A stretch of DNA of 64,000 nucleotides, from assembly GCA_007258455.2 (NCBI GenBank), contig VDFB02047230.1, positions 158,542,635-158,606,634 on the forward strand. The letters are read 5' to 3'. Every line of letters starts with the position of its first letter. The stretch's first letter is position 1. The translations under genes and the position numbers were made by a program. Source of the stretch: Sequoia sempervirens (taxonomy: Eukaryota; Streptophyta; Pinopsida; Cupressales; Cupressaceae). Positions 23,381 to 35,339 of this stretch are shown piece by piece. The notes below the pieces were generated by a model, which worked only from the letters and a program-made list of their open reading frames with translations, was not told the origin of the DNA and ran no database searches.

Positions 23381-25389
23381 CTCTTGTAGTTTTGAGACAT
23401 TTGTAGTTTTATCTTCTTTACAAACCAACCTGTGCCAAAATCAGTCTCCATGTCATGGATAACTGCTTTTTCAGTTGCATGGGTATCTGTGAGAATGGAA
23501 AATGTAGATGGTATTTGAACCATTCAAGGCATGATTCCTTCAACCTATTCACAAAAAATTTTCCAGCATCTGTCATTCAGACTGCCCTTGAAACCACCTC
23601 ATATTCTATTTTCATATTGTAGCTACCAATGCAAGATTGATAACATGGTGTGGTGGAAGAAGTTTGTGTCCCAAGAGTGGCTGGGACATTGGAATTCTCT
23701 GCTCCTTGTTCCAAATTCTTAGAGTTTACTGTCACTGATTTCTTCCTGGATATTTTGTTCAATCCAGGACTAGGCATTGGGGAATCAATTGATTCCCTTT
23801 GACACAATTGATTTGTTTACAATGTTCGAGGGGTGTTACCAGATTATTCTTCTATGTATCTAACAAGCGTTGTCCACTCCACATTAACCAATTTTTTTAC
23901 TACCTCTACTCCCAATATGGAAGCGAATTCCTCTTTATCTTTTTCAGTCTCATGTCTCTATATATATATTTTTAAATTATATTTCTTCTTTTAAATTTAG
24001 AAATAAAAAACTAAAAACCGCAATTCCTCTTTATCTTTGTCAATCTCATGTCCCTATATATATATTTAAAATTATATTTCTTCTATTAAATTTTGAAATA
24101 AAAAAGTAAAAAGTAAAATTCAAAGAAACAATGGAAACATTTACAAATCTATAAATTGACAATGAATTACCTCATTGTGGCCAGAGTCTGCTAACAATGC
24201 TCACTTCCTTCTATTGCTTGAAATTTTGAGGCGACCTAGGGAAAATTATTTTTGTCCAGTCTGTGGAGGCAAATGAAGTACACACTATCAGGTATGAAAT
24301 TTTACATCCAGTTTGTGGTATGAAAGTTTTGTTTTGTGGGAAAATATGTTTGCTAGGTTTGCTTAGTGTTGATAACCTAGGGAAAATATGTTCACTGGGT
24401 TTGCTTAGTGTTGATAACCTTATCATGAAAACTCTTTCATAATGAAATCTTGCACAAATTTTTCATGGCATTGGTGACTATGGCATGACTTGGCAAAACC
24501 AAACGGTTTCTGCATTTATTTTTAGTAGTTTCTCAACAGTGACATGTTCACTGGGTTTGCTTAGTGTTGATAACTTAGGGAAAATATGTTCATTGGGTTT
24601 GCTTAGTGTTGATAAACTTATCGTGAAAAATATTTCATAATGCAATCTTGCACAAATTTTTCATGGCATTGGTGACTATGGCTCGATTGGACAAAACCAA
24701 GCGGTTTCTGCATTTATTTTTTAGTAGTTGCTCAGCAGTGACTGACCCAATTCCCAGATTTTCCAAATAGTTCACTATTTCCTTGATACCTAGGTTAGGG
24801 AAAGAATACAGAGGCATCTTGGCTTTGTGCTATAATATTTTGAGCCAAAGCTCAAATGGGTAGGGTAAATTTTTTTGTTGGTTTCTCAAAGGTTTTACAA
24901 TTTATAATGATGAGACAATTTAGAGGTTGCCTGGATAGGTTAGGTCATGAACCGTTAAACAATCATGAATTCAAATGCAATACAAAGAGTAGTAAACAAT
25001 CACGAATTCAATGAAGAAAAAAAATTTGTAACCTTACCTATGGTGTCGCAAACTAAATTGAATTTCTCATCAATTGCTAGTAGTACCCTGCTCTCTTCCT
25101 TCATGTGGCATTTTTCCCTTTTTTTCATCTGATTTCTTCCTCCATGCGGGAAATTTTTAAATTTTTTGATTTTGATTAAGTAGTTGGCACTTTATTAGGC
25201 ATTAGTTAACACCAACTTTAGTGCCAAATTTTGGCCGTTAATGTAATTTGTTTGGGGTGCCTAAGGTGGTGCCAAGTGCACCTAATTAAGCGCTTATCAT
25301 TGTTGTATAGTGACTATTTTCATTGTTGTGTATCATAGGATTCAGAGTGTTGGAAATAATTCCAACTCCTACCTTGTTTTTGTGACCAC
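23381..25389. other. no clear gene; right flank of the LTR element
   Basis: From about 23380 to 23810 the minus strand is coding-like (77-codon piece 23807-23577, Ser/Thr-rich, followed by a METDFGTGWFVKK-like stretch). It appears to continue into 15131-14830 once the LTR element is removed. The rest is AT-rich, with a pair of direct repeats described separately. No function can be assigned. Confidence 0.35.
24361..24742. repeat. imperfect direct repeat, ~184 bp twice
   Basis: Copy 1 is 24361-24543 and copy 2 is 24559-24742. Each has two GCTTAGTGTTGATAA motifs, TTGCACAAATTTTTCATGGC, and ends CAGTGAC. Within each, a 48-base subrepeat (TAGGGAAAATATGTTCA...) is also seen just upstream (24330-24370). 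Confidence 0.8.
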
Positions 25390-25692
25390 TGTTGTCACAT
25401 GGCTCCTTCATCAACTTGGTGGGGTAGAGCGGTTTTTACTGCGGTCCTGCAAGGTGCTTCATCCTTCTCGGCGGTAGTGCGGTGAAAGCTTCTATGGCGG
25501 CACGTGAGTCTTCCTTCTGTTCCTGGCATTGTTGCGGTGACTCCCGCAAGTCTTCTAGCATTGGCGTGTGGTAGTGCGGTGACCACCGCTATCCTGCGAC
25601 TCCTTCATCAACTTGTTGCAGTAGAGCAGTTTTTACCGCACGTGGTCCCGCAAGTTGCTTCTTCCTTCTCAGCGGTAGTGCAATGAAACCTT
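25390..25692. repeat. GC-richer block with ~200-bp tandem duplication
   Basis: Noticeably richer in G+C than its surroundings. CTCCTTCATCAACTTG...GTAGAGC.GTTTTTAC...CCGCAAG occurs at about 25402-25492 and again at 25601-25690. GCGGTG-AC-CACCGC (25576-25589) can fold. GCGGTAGTGCGGTGA-type wording recurs four times. It lies just left of the CACTA transposase region and may belong to its subterminal repeats, which is inference. The short ORFs on both strands have no support. Confidence 0.55.
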
Positions 25693-25699
25693 ATGTGGC

Positions 25700-28600
25700 A
25701 ACATTTTTATTCATAGAGGAGGCCATGGAAGAGGATGTGGACGATGTAGAAATACTAAATCACTAAGAGGAAAGTGGGTGGAAATTGATGAGACAACGAA
25801 ATCTACATATACAATAGAGGTAAGAAGAGAAAGCAACCTCAACCAAAGGAGGATGGTGTTTATGAATTTACAAATGCTACAACATAGAGGAGATATCAAT
25901 ATGTCAAATATATGACTAAAGTGAGGTTTTGTGTTGGATAGCATACTAATTGAAATGATATAATTGGTGTACTAAACATTATTTACTATGTTGTGTATTA
26001 TAGGGGCAAGATGAGGCCATGGCAACAAATTGTGTCATATGAAATGAGGACACAATGGATGAAGCGGGACATCGGGTACTCAAATTTTGACTTAACTTAG
26101 AAAAAAATGGCATGATGGCATTTTTTGATACATCCATCTTTTCTCACAGTATTATTGAAATTTATCATGTATTATCCAATCTTCACATAAATTAATGAGT
26201 GTTGTTGATTATTTTAGATGGAGATTAGAGAAAATGTAGAGCCTGAGCGTTCAACTAGCAAAAGAAGAAGATATGTACGTGGACATGGACCTAAAAATGT
26301 TAAATCACGTAGACAACAATGGGTGGAAGAGGATATGACAATGGATACTGCAGACGCAACAAATGGTTGCATTGAAGAAGAGGTAGGTCGAGACTATAGT
26401 ACATGGGATGAATACTTTGAGAAAATTGTTGTTTGTGGATGTTCTATATGTCGTGAAAAGAAGAAATTCAAATGAACGATTGTAAAAAGACATTACATAT
26501 ATGATGAGCTTCTAGTTGGTAGTATGCCTCCTACAATTGATTAAAACCAAAGAATAATAAATGAGTGTGGACTGATGTTTTATAAACTATGTTGTCAAAA
26601 TTGTGTTTATCAAATAATGCTTGTGTTTGTTGATAGGAAGAATATTTTGATGAAACACATACTAATACCCAAGATCCAACTGGGTTATTAAGATTTAGAT
26701 AGGATGATCCAAACCATCCTTTAAACCATACCAAGGTGAGAAGAGAAAGATTGAAGAGAACACTACCACTTGAGAAATTTGAAGAGTTGATGAGAGTTGC
26801 ATACACTAATGACATGCCACCTAGCCTTAATGATGATGATCATGATAGTGAAAATGCAATGCATGAAGAAGGATTGAATGAAATGCTTACAAGTTTCTTT
26901 GGGGATGGAAACAATTATGACAGTATTGATGATATGGTTGACAACAACGATGATAGCAAGGGTAATTACCACCAACGTAATGTTGATGATAACAACATCA
27001 AAGGCTCCATCAAGCAAGCAACAAAGACACCCGTGTTCAAATTGGGTGCAAGTAGAACCTCAAAACTAGCATGCACATTAATATTATTAGAAATCAAGTC
27101 ACTATTTGGTTGGTCAGGATTCACTACCCTATTGAAGTGAGTTGAAATCTATTTCTTACTTTGCATTGTCAATTGGTGTACATAATTCGTAAACATTCAT
27201 CAACTTCATTTATATTTCTTTAAGGGGATATTAAAACCATATATTGTATATAAACACTCTTAGTATAGATTGACATATCAAACATGTTCATCATAATTCA
27301 AACATTCAATTGATTTAATCTATGGCAATTTTATAGGGCACTAAAAACTAAAATATTCCCTAAAGAGAATGTGTTTTCATCAACTTGCAAAGAGGCATGT
27401 CTGTTATTGGTTGAGTTGGGGATTGAATATAAGCAAATTCATTCATGTAAAAATGATTGCATTTTATACAAAGATGAATATCAAAACAAGGTAGAATACC
27501 CTATATGCAAAGAGAAGAGATATCATACAGATGTACAAGGTCCTATAGTTCCAAAGAAGGTTTTATGTCACATGCCAATTATACCTAGACTTCAATGAAT
27601 GTTTAGTTGCAGTTCAATAGCACAATTGATCGACTGACATACAAAAAATAGAAGTAAATATGGATTCATGCAAATTTCGGCCAACTCCAAAGCAATGAAA
27701 CACATAGAGGAAAAATGACCAACAAAATTCAAAGATGAACCCCATACTATTAGGTTTGGTCTTGCAATTGATGGAGTGTGCCCATTCTCTTTCCTGAGCT
27801 CAAATTATAGTGTTTGGCCAATCAGATTGATAGTATACAATATTCCCCCATGGATGAGTGTTAGAAAGGAGCACCTTATGTTGATTCTCGTTGTTCTAGG
27901 AAAACATCAAGTTAAAAACATGGATGTTTATCTTGCGCCTTTTATTGATGAGATGCAACTACTATGGAAAGGAATGAGAATGTATGACATATCACATCCT
28001 CCATCAAATAGGTCCTTCATGTTGTATGGTGTGCTATGTTGGACTATTCATGATTTCCCACGACTTGGTGTTTGTTCTGGTAAGATAAAATATTTACGTA
28101 TTTACATTCATAATTTATTTTCATCCCAACTTTCATACTTAGTTTTATACTATTTTTTTGATGTTATTAACATTACTTATTGAATTGCAGGGCTTCAAAC
28201 AAAGGGGATATTTTCATGTCCAAGATGTGTAGAACAATTTCAAGGGTGGTATTCTAAAGATCTACATAAATTTATTTACGCAAAAAATAGGGTTTTTCTA
28301 CCACTAGATCATAGGTTTAGAAATCGCCTGAAGAATCAATTTGATGGAAAAGTTGAAAATAGAGGCCCTCCCTTGATTATGGGTCTAGGTGATTGGCTTA
28401 AGAAGTATGAAGATGCTGAATTGAAAGCTTGAGAGAATTTTTTTGATCAGGGTGATTCAATCGAAGAACCACAACAAGTTGTAGTTAATATGCCAAAAGG
28501 AATGAAAAGGAAATCCATATTTTATGAGCTTCCTTACTAAAAGTATCTATTAATATCTCACCTATTAGATCCTATGCACACCTTCAAAAATGTCCCAGAT

Positions 28601-30237
28601 TCTATATTTTGACACATATCAGGAAAAGAGGACACCTTGTCTTTGAGGAGAGATATTGCTATTTTGTGTACCAAATTTGATAGAAAACATTTGTGGCAAA
28701 ATAGGGAAAATGAAACATATGCAAAAGCTCCATGGATTTTGAAAAAAAAAGAGCTAGACCAACTAAAAAATTTCATCTGTTCAATAAGGACACCTCCTGG
28801 CTATGGATCATCATTGGCTAAAGCTTTTACAGTTGATGGACATATCATAGGATTTAAAACCCATGATTTTCATAATTTAATGAAGGTATTATATATCAAC
28901 ATTTAACATTTACTGGTAACATTGATTAAGCACTAAATTTATTTTGGTATTTTGTTGTGTAAGAAAAAATTACTAATGACCTTTTCATAAATGTGTTTGA
29001 TAGCATATCATGCCATTGGCAATTAGGGGGGATTCATGTCTTATAGTTGACTTAAGGAATGCCATAAGTCAATTGTTAGCATTTACAAGGTATGTGGTTA
29101 TATGAAATGTTCATGTGTGAGAGACATAGAGATATTATATTGAATTTTAATTTATGACTAAAGGTTCATACTAATTTAGTATTCTTATATTAGGTGGGTG
29201 ACCTCCAAGGAGATCCATGAATTTGAAGTGCCAAAGTGGAAGAAGGAAATTGCAAAAATTGTATGTGTATTTGAGAAGGAGCTCCCTACAAGTTTCATGG
29301 ACCTACAAGTCCTTTTACTTATACACTTAGTCGATGACATTGAATTGGAAGGTGCCATATCAACGAGGTGGATGTTGTTCTTTGAGAGGTATATGAAAAC
29401 TCTTAAAAGATATGTCTAACCAAAGGCACATCCAGAGGGTTGCATGGCTGAAGGGTATGTATTGAATGAAGCATTTTTCTTCCTATGTGAATTCCTTGGT
29501 AAGTATTTTGAAGATGGACCATGAGTTTGGGATGAAGAACGAGCAACAAATATTATGGATGGAGAAAAACCACAATCTAATGGTGTTGAAGTAAAAATTA
29601 GTAAGTAAATTCACGATCAGTGTGGTTGTTTTTCTTGCAATCATTAATTTACTTTGCAATTTATTTTTCAAATTAACAACATGACATTTGGAGTTTGAAA
29701 TAAACATTTTGACATGTAATAGGTGTAGATGAAAGTTCTATACTTGACACTTCATTCTGTACCACATGGACTTTATGAACAAATGGATTGATCTATATGA
29801 TAAAAAGAGAGAAGAAGTGTTAGAAGCAAGGAGACAGTTTAAGAGATCGAACCCAAGGAATTTCCCACTCATCTTCTTGGGGAATGGGGAAAATATTGCA
29901 CACTAGAATGGGCTATTGAACAAATTCAAAATCAAATAGAAGATGTAGGTACAGATTCAAACATAACAAAAGATGAAATCAACATGTCTAGAGGATGTGA
30001 AAGAAAGGTACAATTGGAATTTTACAAAATGTTGTTTCCTTACAGTTTTAATAGTATTAACTATTTTAATATTCATCATTATATTTATTTTCACTGAAAT
30101 GAATGGTCTTTCACAGGTGAGGAAATATCCAACAATGTGGGCATATGGTCGATATTACTGTGTAGAAAGTGTAGACGTAAAGAGATGATCCTTCGATTGT
30201 GGCATCATGCTTGACTTCGAGCAATCCAATCAATCAA
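25700..30237 (+). pseudogene. CACTA (En/Spm) transposase gene, TNP2-like, decayed, introns visible
   Basis: Plus-strand exons encode a TNP2-type transposase of the CACTA superfamily. An acidic N-terminal region (26218-26475, 26736-27136) ends in TPVF..GASRTSKLACTLILL. Splicing out 27137-27336 (GT-AG) joins it to IEYKQIHSCKNDCILYKDEY, a Cys pair, VPKKVLCHMPIIPRLQ, then YSVWPIRLIVYNIPPWM, DVYLAPFIDEMQLLW and SFMLYGVLCWTIHDFP, the usual transposase core. Further canonical introns are 28080-28190, 28886-29003, 29090-29193 and probably 29601-29722. Exons after them match the DUF4218-type region (HIMPLAIRG; FMDLQVLLLIHLV..I; RWMLFFERYMKTLKRYV; PEGCMAEGYV). Stops (after PRLQ, near 28430 and 28540, after KRYV) show it is dead. 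The remainder after 29723 has frameshifts. The terminal CACTA inverted repeats were not found; the right end is lost in the assembly gap. Confidence 0.85.
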
Positions 30238-30337
30238 NNNNNNNNNNNNNNNNNNNNNNNNNNNNNNNNNNNNNNNNNNNNNNNNNNNNNNNNNNNNNNN
30301 NNNNNNNNNNNNNNNNNNNNNNNNNNNNNNNNNNNNN
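30238..30337. other. assembly gap (100 N)
   Basis: Exactly 100 N, the usual placeholder for a gap of unknown size. The left side is CACTA transposase; the right side is the middle of a gypsy RNase H region on the other strand. Confidence 0.98.
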
Positions 30338-30780
30338 CTTGAGTGGATCAATCTTTGCAACAAGATTGATTGTATGAGTTAACATGTAGTGTCAAAATTT
30401 CTGTGAGGCAAAGACTACTGCTAGACAAGCCTTCTCGATGAAAGTGTAGTTGAGTTCATGACTTGTTAGCGTTCAATTGATGTAATAAATTACATGCTCC
30501 TTTCCTGTAGAATCCTCTTGTGCTAATAATGCCCCCAAAGATGTGTCTATTGTGGCAATATATAAGATTAGAGGTTTGTCCGGATTTGGTGGTACTAGAA
30601 CTGGTGGGTTCATTAAGTACTACTTTATCTATTGAAAGGCCATGTCACACTTATCATCTCATTTGAAATGAACATTCTTATGTAGTAGATGTGTGAAAGG
30701 GAGATTCTTATCTGCCCGCTATGCAATGAACCTTCGTATAGATTGAAACCATCCCTGTAATGATCTCAACTGACTAATAT
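30338..30780 (-). pseudogene. gypsy RNase H domain, partial
   Basis: Minus-strand translation gives LNPPVLVPP-like text (VLVPPNPDKPLILYIAT), SLGALLAQED, HVIYYIN, ELNYTFIEKACLAVVFA and YMLTHTINLVAKIDPLK, the standard RNase H block downstream of gypsy reverse transcriptase. Stops interrupt it (within YYIN-LTSHE and before HYML), and the stretch just left of the RT ORF is also stop-containing. It degrades RNA of the RNA-DNA hybrid in intact elements. It is cut off by the gap at 30337. Confidence 0.8.
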
Positions 30781-30781
30781 T

Positions 30782-31336
30782 TCATGGTAGAGGCATCTCC
30801 ATGATTGCTTCTACCTTGGAAAGATCTACTTCAATTCCTTTTGCTGATACTATGTATCCCAAGAGCTTTCCAGATGTGACCCCAAAAACACATTTCTTGG
30901 GGTTGAGGCGAACTTTGCACTTTTCTAACCTTGCAAAGATTTTGGATAACACTTCAAGATGTCCTCTTGTGTATGACTTTTCCAATATATCGTCTACATA
31001 ATCTTCCATGAATGTGTGCATCATATCATGAAAAATTGTAGTCATAGCTCTTTGGTAAGTAGCCCCAACATTTTTTAGTTCGAAAGGCATGACATTCCAA
31101 TAGTAAGTCCCCCATGGACATGTGAAAGTTGTTTTGTCCTGGTCTTCAGGTGCAATCTTGATTTGGTTGTAACCAAAGAAACCATCTATTAGTGAATACA
31201 TGGCATGGCCAGATGTCAAATCAACTATAGTATCAATGCTTGGAAGCGGGAAGTCATCCTTAGGACATGCTTTATTAAGATCTCTCAAACTGTGCACACT
31301 TCTTAACACTTTTGTAGGGCTTGGACACATGAACAA
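30782..31336 (-). pseudogene. gypsy reverse transcriptase (RVT_1), partial
   Basis: 184 codons with the RT core: RDLNKACPKDDFPLP, DGFFGYNQIKIAPED, TTFTCPWGTYYWNVMPF, the catalytic YVDD box (after HTFMED), and NPKKCVFGVTSGKLLGYIVS. Copies RNA into DNA in intact elements. The fingers part upstream of 31336 is recognisable only out of frame (LVRKNLTP-type text near 31400), so a frameshift separates this from the rest of the polyprotein. The catalytic Asp pair is intact. The Gln expected near the A/B domain is present in YNQIKIAP. Confidence 0.9.
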
Positions 31337-31445
31337 TATTGGAGATCCATTCTACATAGTCGACGATCTTATAAATCCCACATCAAGGAGTTAAGTTCTT
31401 CCTAACTAGTAGTGCAAATATGGGGATGCATCTTTTGAGTTTTTT

Positions 31446-32078
31446 TCATAGGTTTAACCGCAACATTGGACAAGTGATGATTATAAGATCGTGATCAAGA
31501 CTGAATGTTTGCATACACTTGTTGACTTGATTTTCTCTGAGAAATTTCATGAACTCAAGTACCTCTTTATCTGTCATTGATGTAGCTAATTGTAGGATCC
31601 TTGGTTTTTCTATAGTTTCAAGATTAACTTCTTTTGTAGGCTCAATCAAGATAGGAAATCACTCATGATAATGTTTTGGGAGAGTGTCAAGTATCCCATC
31701 ATTTGCTGCCTTAAAAATGTTTTCACCATCTGATACACTCTTTGTTTTATCTTTTGTTTGATCTAACACTGCTAGATTCTAGTTTTCACCATTAGATCTT
31801 TCTTTTTGATTTTTATTTTTGTAGCTAGGAGACTTGACACTCTCTTGATTAAAGACTCCATTCCAAAAATTTCCAGTGGAACAACCATTTGTGTCATCTG
31901 TGGAAAGAAAGTTTACAATAGATTCATCACTTGAAAACATAGGTATATTGATAGGTTCAGATAGATCCCAGTTAATGAGATCAGGATGTATTAGTGGTAG
32001 CGGGTAATTAGGATGTGTGAAATCAGCTATGGTTATGGTCATAATAGAATTGTATGTAGGATCCGAGGTATGAGGCAA
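31446..32078 (-). pseudogene. gypsy polyprotein linker between G-patch segment and RT
   Basis: Pieces 32078-31779 and 31649-31446 are in frame with gag and protease. Acidic and Ser/Asn-rich, with a NWDLSEPINIPMFSSDES-like segment and EVNLETIEKPRILQLATSM. No enzymatic motif. Such linkers are variable in plant gypsy elements. Confidence 0.6.
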
Positions 32079-32165
32079 ATCAATGATGGTACTATTATCA
32101 TGATAGTCTTGTTTGATTAAATTTGACTCAGTATCACTAGAATCATAGTCACCTTGTAGTTCAAA

Positions 32166-32645
32166 TTATTGCGGTTGGGACCCTGACCCTTCACCTTCGA
32201 TTAGAGCTAGGGTGTACTTGTGTACCACATCAACCCTTTTTTCCCTCCAGAACTCATCATCATGGATGGTGTCCCATTCATATTCACCAGAGTCTGTGTT
32301 AGAGTTATTATCCACAAAATTTTGGATTGTTGTCAAATAGGCTTCCCTTGTATTAGACCCTTCTTGCAATGTGAGGACAGTATCATGCAACTGCTTGGAT
32401 GCTCTTTCTTTTGAGTTACTATCATAGCCCAATCCTATTTTATCTTTTGCAACAAGTACTAGAAGGCGAATAGGCTCAACTAATCCTTTTCTTTTTTCGA
32501 TAGGACCATTACCATCATAGCCCATCTTTTGCATGATTGAATATCCTTTACCATATTGATCAATAGGTAGTTTGACATTAAGAACTATTTCATCTTCATC
32601 TTTATAGAGCCAACTTAGAACTTCTCTATCCTCAAAATCTTCCAT
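32166..32645 (-). pseudogene. G-patch-like segment of gypsy polyprotein
   Basis: 159 codons in the gag-pro frame. After an acidic start (MEDFEDREVLSWL) comes a block at about residues 32-75, GYSIMQKMGYDGNGPI..RKGLVEPI followed by KIGLGYDS. The spacing of aromatic, MGY and repeated Gly residues is that of a G-patch, an RNA-binding motif found in splicing proteins and after the protease in some retroelements. The position directly after the protease fits. Two stops (near 32690 and 32680) and one TAG near 32858 separate it from the protease. The classification as G-patch is by eye. Confidence 0.6.
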
Positions 32646-32855
32646 GGAGAATTTTTCTTTGATAAATCATCCATTAAACTAAGTATTTGGCTTTGTTGGT
32701 TGTTGCGTTGATGTTGATGCTACATATATTTGTTGTTGTGTGATAGAAGGTTGTCCATGTGACCGAGTTGATATATGTAGATTAGCAAGATAGAGAGAAT
32801 ACTCCCCTACTTCATTTTCCTTGAACTGTAGTTGCTTATCAAATCTTTTAGTTAG

Positions 32856-33518
32856 CTAACTAATTTGTGTATCAACTTTGAGAGAAGTACTATCAGGAGC
32901 TTCTCGATTGTTGGGAACCAAAGTATCTTGACTAGCTTTGATGTTGGCACAAGTCTGACTATTTGAATTATCAGCTGGTATTGTGATCTCTTGTCCGTCA
33001 TAAGGAAACTTAAGGCATTGATGATATGTGGACGATAAAATTTTCATTTCATGGATCCAAGGACAACCCAACAAGATGTTGTATGCAAGATCACGGTCTA
33101 ACACTTGACAAAAACTATTCTTGATAACAGGTCCCACTCTGATTGGAAACATGATTAAACTCTTGGATGCTCTTTCCTCATCATCATAGGTTTTAATAGT
33201 AATCTTTCTTCTAGGATCAGTGGAGTCCTCAAAAAATCCTAAATCCTAAACTAACTTCATGGTACATATGTTCAAACTAGCACCTCCATCTATTAGGACG
33301 TGTTTGGCATGAAACTTGTGGATCATGACTTCTAAGTATAGTGATGAATTATGTGGATGTGTCATGGAAACATCATATTTTTTAGAGAATGAGAGGCATG
33401 TGGATGAGGAAAAGTGTCCCACCATGGCTTGAAATTGGTCCACATCCAGATCGGTGGATATAGTTGTTTCAACAAGGGCCTTTTCTAGAATTTCCTTGTG
33501 TGTTGGGGAATTCTTCAA
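32856..33518 (-). pseudogene. gypsy aspartic protease
   Basis: Two open pieces in one frame (33518-33246 and 33152-32856) joined by 31 readable codons after a single TAG at 33248-33246. The active-site loop reads VLIDGGASLNI (Asp-Gly-Gly where Asp-Ser/Thr-Gly is common; DGGAS is usual in this plant group). Downstream come DPRRKITIKTYDDEE, FPIRVGPV, LAYNILLGCPWIHEMK and ST.HQCLKFPYDG, the typical flap and C-terminal part. It processes Gag-Pol in intact elements. The first codons at 33518 are not an ATG start; the frame continues from gag across a TAG at 33539-33537. Confidence 0.85.
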
Positions 33519-33536
33519 GAGTTCTAAAATAGAAAT

Positions 33537-35339
33537 CTAAGCAGGAGTTTTTCGAAGTTGATTGAATAAGTCATATTGATGTTGAGGTAGAGGCATAGTG
33601 GATTTTGAAGAAGCACCCTTTAAGATAACTTTAGCTTGTGCCCTTGTTGTTGCATTAACTTCTTTATATTCCATCCTTTCCTTAACTTTTATAACATTGA
33701 ACTGCTCGTCATCAGTGTAGATATGATTGATTATATGATCATTGACATGATTCAAACTTTTTCCAGAAGAATCACCCTTTTGATAGTTGGGAAAAGGGTT
33801 GTGAAATGCTTGGTGGTGTCCTTCTATTGTGATGGTGTCATTTTCGATTAAGTCTTGGACTTTATTTTTTAGGGCTTGACAATTATTTGTGTGATGGCCC
33901 TTGCACCAATGATAATCACAATAGTATGCATCATTCCATGATGAAGGCTTCACATTGGGTTCAAATTGGCATTGAGGCAGCAAAGTAAGAACATTTTTAG
34001 CCATCAATTCTTTGAATGCAGATTCTAAGGATTGACCCAATGGAGTAAAAGTTATTTTGCTAGAGAAGAATGAAGATTGTTGTGGATTTGTGTTTGAGGC
34101 ATTGCCTAAGGCATTGTTGTTATTATCATTTCCATGGTAACCTTGATTGTTGGCATTCCCTTGATTGGGAGTAGAAGTTTGATTCACGTTATTCCTCGGA
34201 GGAGGAGGATTGTTTCCCTGATTTGTTACCGGGTTGACATTGTTATAGTTATTGTTGTGAGGAGTACTTGAAGCACTAAGAATAAATGGCTTGGTCAAGA
34301 CATGATTTGCATCTACAACACCATCATTCACCATGTTTTTGTTGCGAGTCCAAAACTTAGATTTTTCATTATGGTGATTTGATGAGATAAGATTGTCTTT
34401 ATCAAGTTTTATTATCCCTCTCTGGACCAAGGCACTTTCAATGGTGATGGCGTTTTCAATCAATTTCTGAAAAGAGGGAGGACAATGAAGATTAAGATGA
34501 TAACTCATCTCTTGATCTAGGTTGTTTATGAAAGTGGTAATATTTTCCCTTTCAGGAACATGACTCGGATATCTAGCAAACAATCTTCTCCATCTCTGAA
34601 GAAATGTAATAAATGGTTCACTAGGTTTCTGTTTAGCCTTGCAGAGATCAATCATAGTTATTTGGTGTTGTATATTGTAGGAATATTGTGATATGAATTC
34701 GTTAATCAATTCCTCAAATGTCTTGACAGGTGGTGTGATTTTCAATAGCCATTCCATCGATTGGCCTTCGAGACTCCTAGGAAACAAATGCATCAAGTAT
34801 GTATCCTCATGTGAAAACTCTAAAGTCATATTTCAGAAGTCTTCAATATGATCGATTGGATCCGATTTCCCATTATAACGATCAAACTTTGGGATTTCAC
34901 AATGTTTGGGAAATGGGATCATGTTGAGACGTCGGTCAAAAGGATAAGGATAGATGTCATCAAGAGCATATGTCTTTGTTGTGGTTCCCCCTTGCATGTC
35001 TTTAATTTGTTCTTGAAGTGCCTTAACCTGTTGAGACAAGGCACTAATATCAGACAAAGGTGTTTCATCAAGACTTTTCTTTAAGTTCTCAGTATCAAAG
35101 TCATGAGGCAATTTAGCTCCTTTGTCAACCAAATACAGGAAATATTTTTCTTTGTTGCACTCTAAGATATTTTCTAAGGCTTTGTGAAATTGTGGATCTT
35201 GCTCAGCCTCCCTAAGGTGATGTTCTTCATCTTGTTCATCATCACTATCTATAGGAGTTTTTCTCATGTCTTTGTTGGAAGGGAACAAATTCTTTTCTCT
35301 TTCATCCATGTTGTCATTAAAGAGGGGATTTTGACTCAC
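33537..35339 (-). pseudogene. gypsy gag (capsid-nucleocapsid) with one in-frame stop
   Basis: ATG at 35339 opens a 168-codon piece that ends in TGA at 34835-34833, directly followed in the same frame by 430 codons (34829-33537). The head is acidic with a short coiled-coil-like stretch (ISALSQQVKALQEQIKDM); the retrotransposon-gag core has FPRSLEGQSMEWLLKI, FEELINEFISQYSYN and PSEPFITFLQRWRRLFARYP. After an Asn/Gln-rich linker comes a zinc-finger-like CDYHWCKGHHTNNC (C-x2-H-x4-H-x4-C) and the usual CQALKNKVQDLIEN. It would form the virus-like particle. The TGA could be a decayed Trp or Arg codon. Relatives of this finger occur at about 63.2 kb. Confidence 0.9.
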
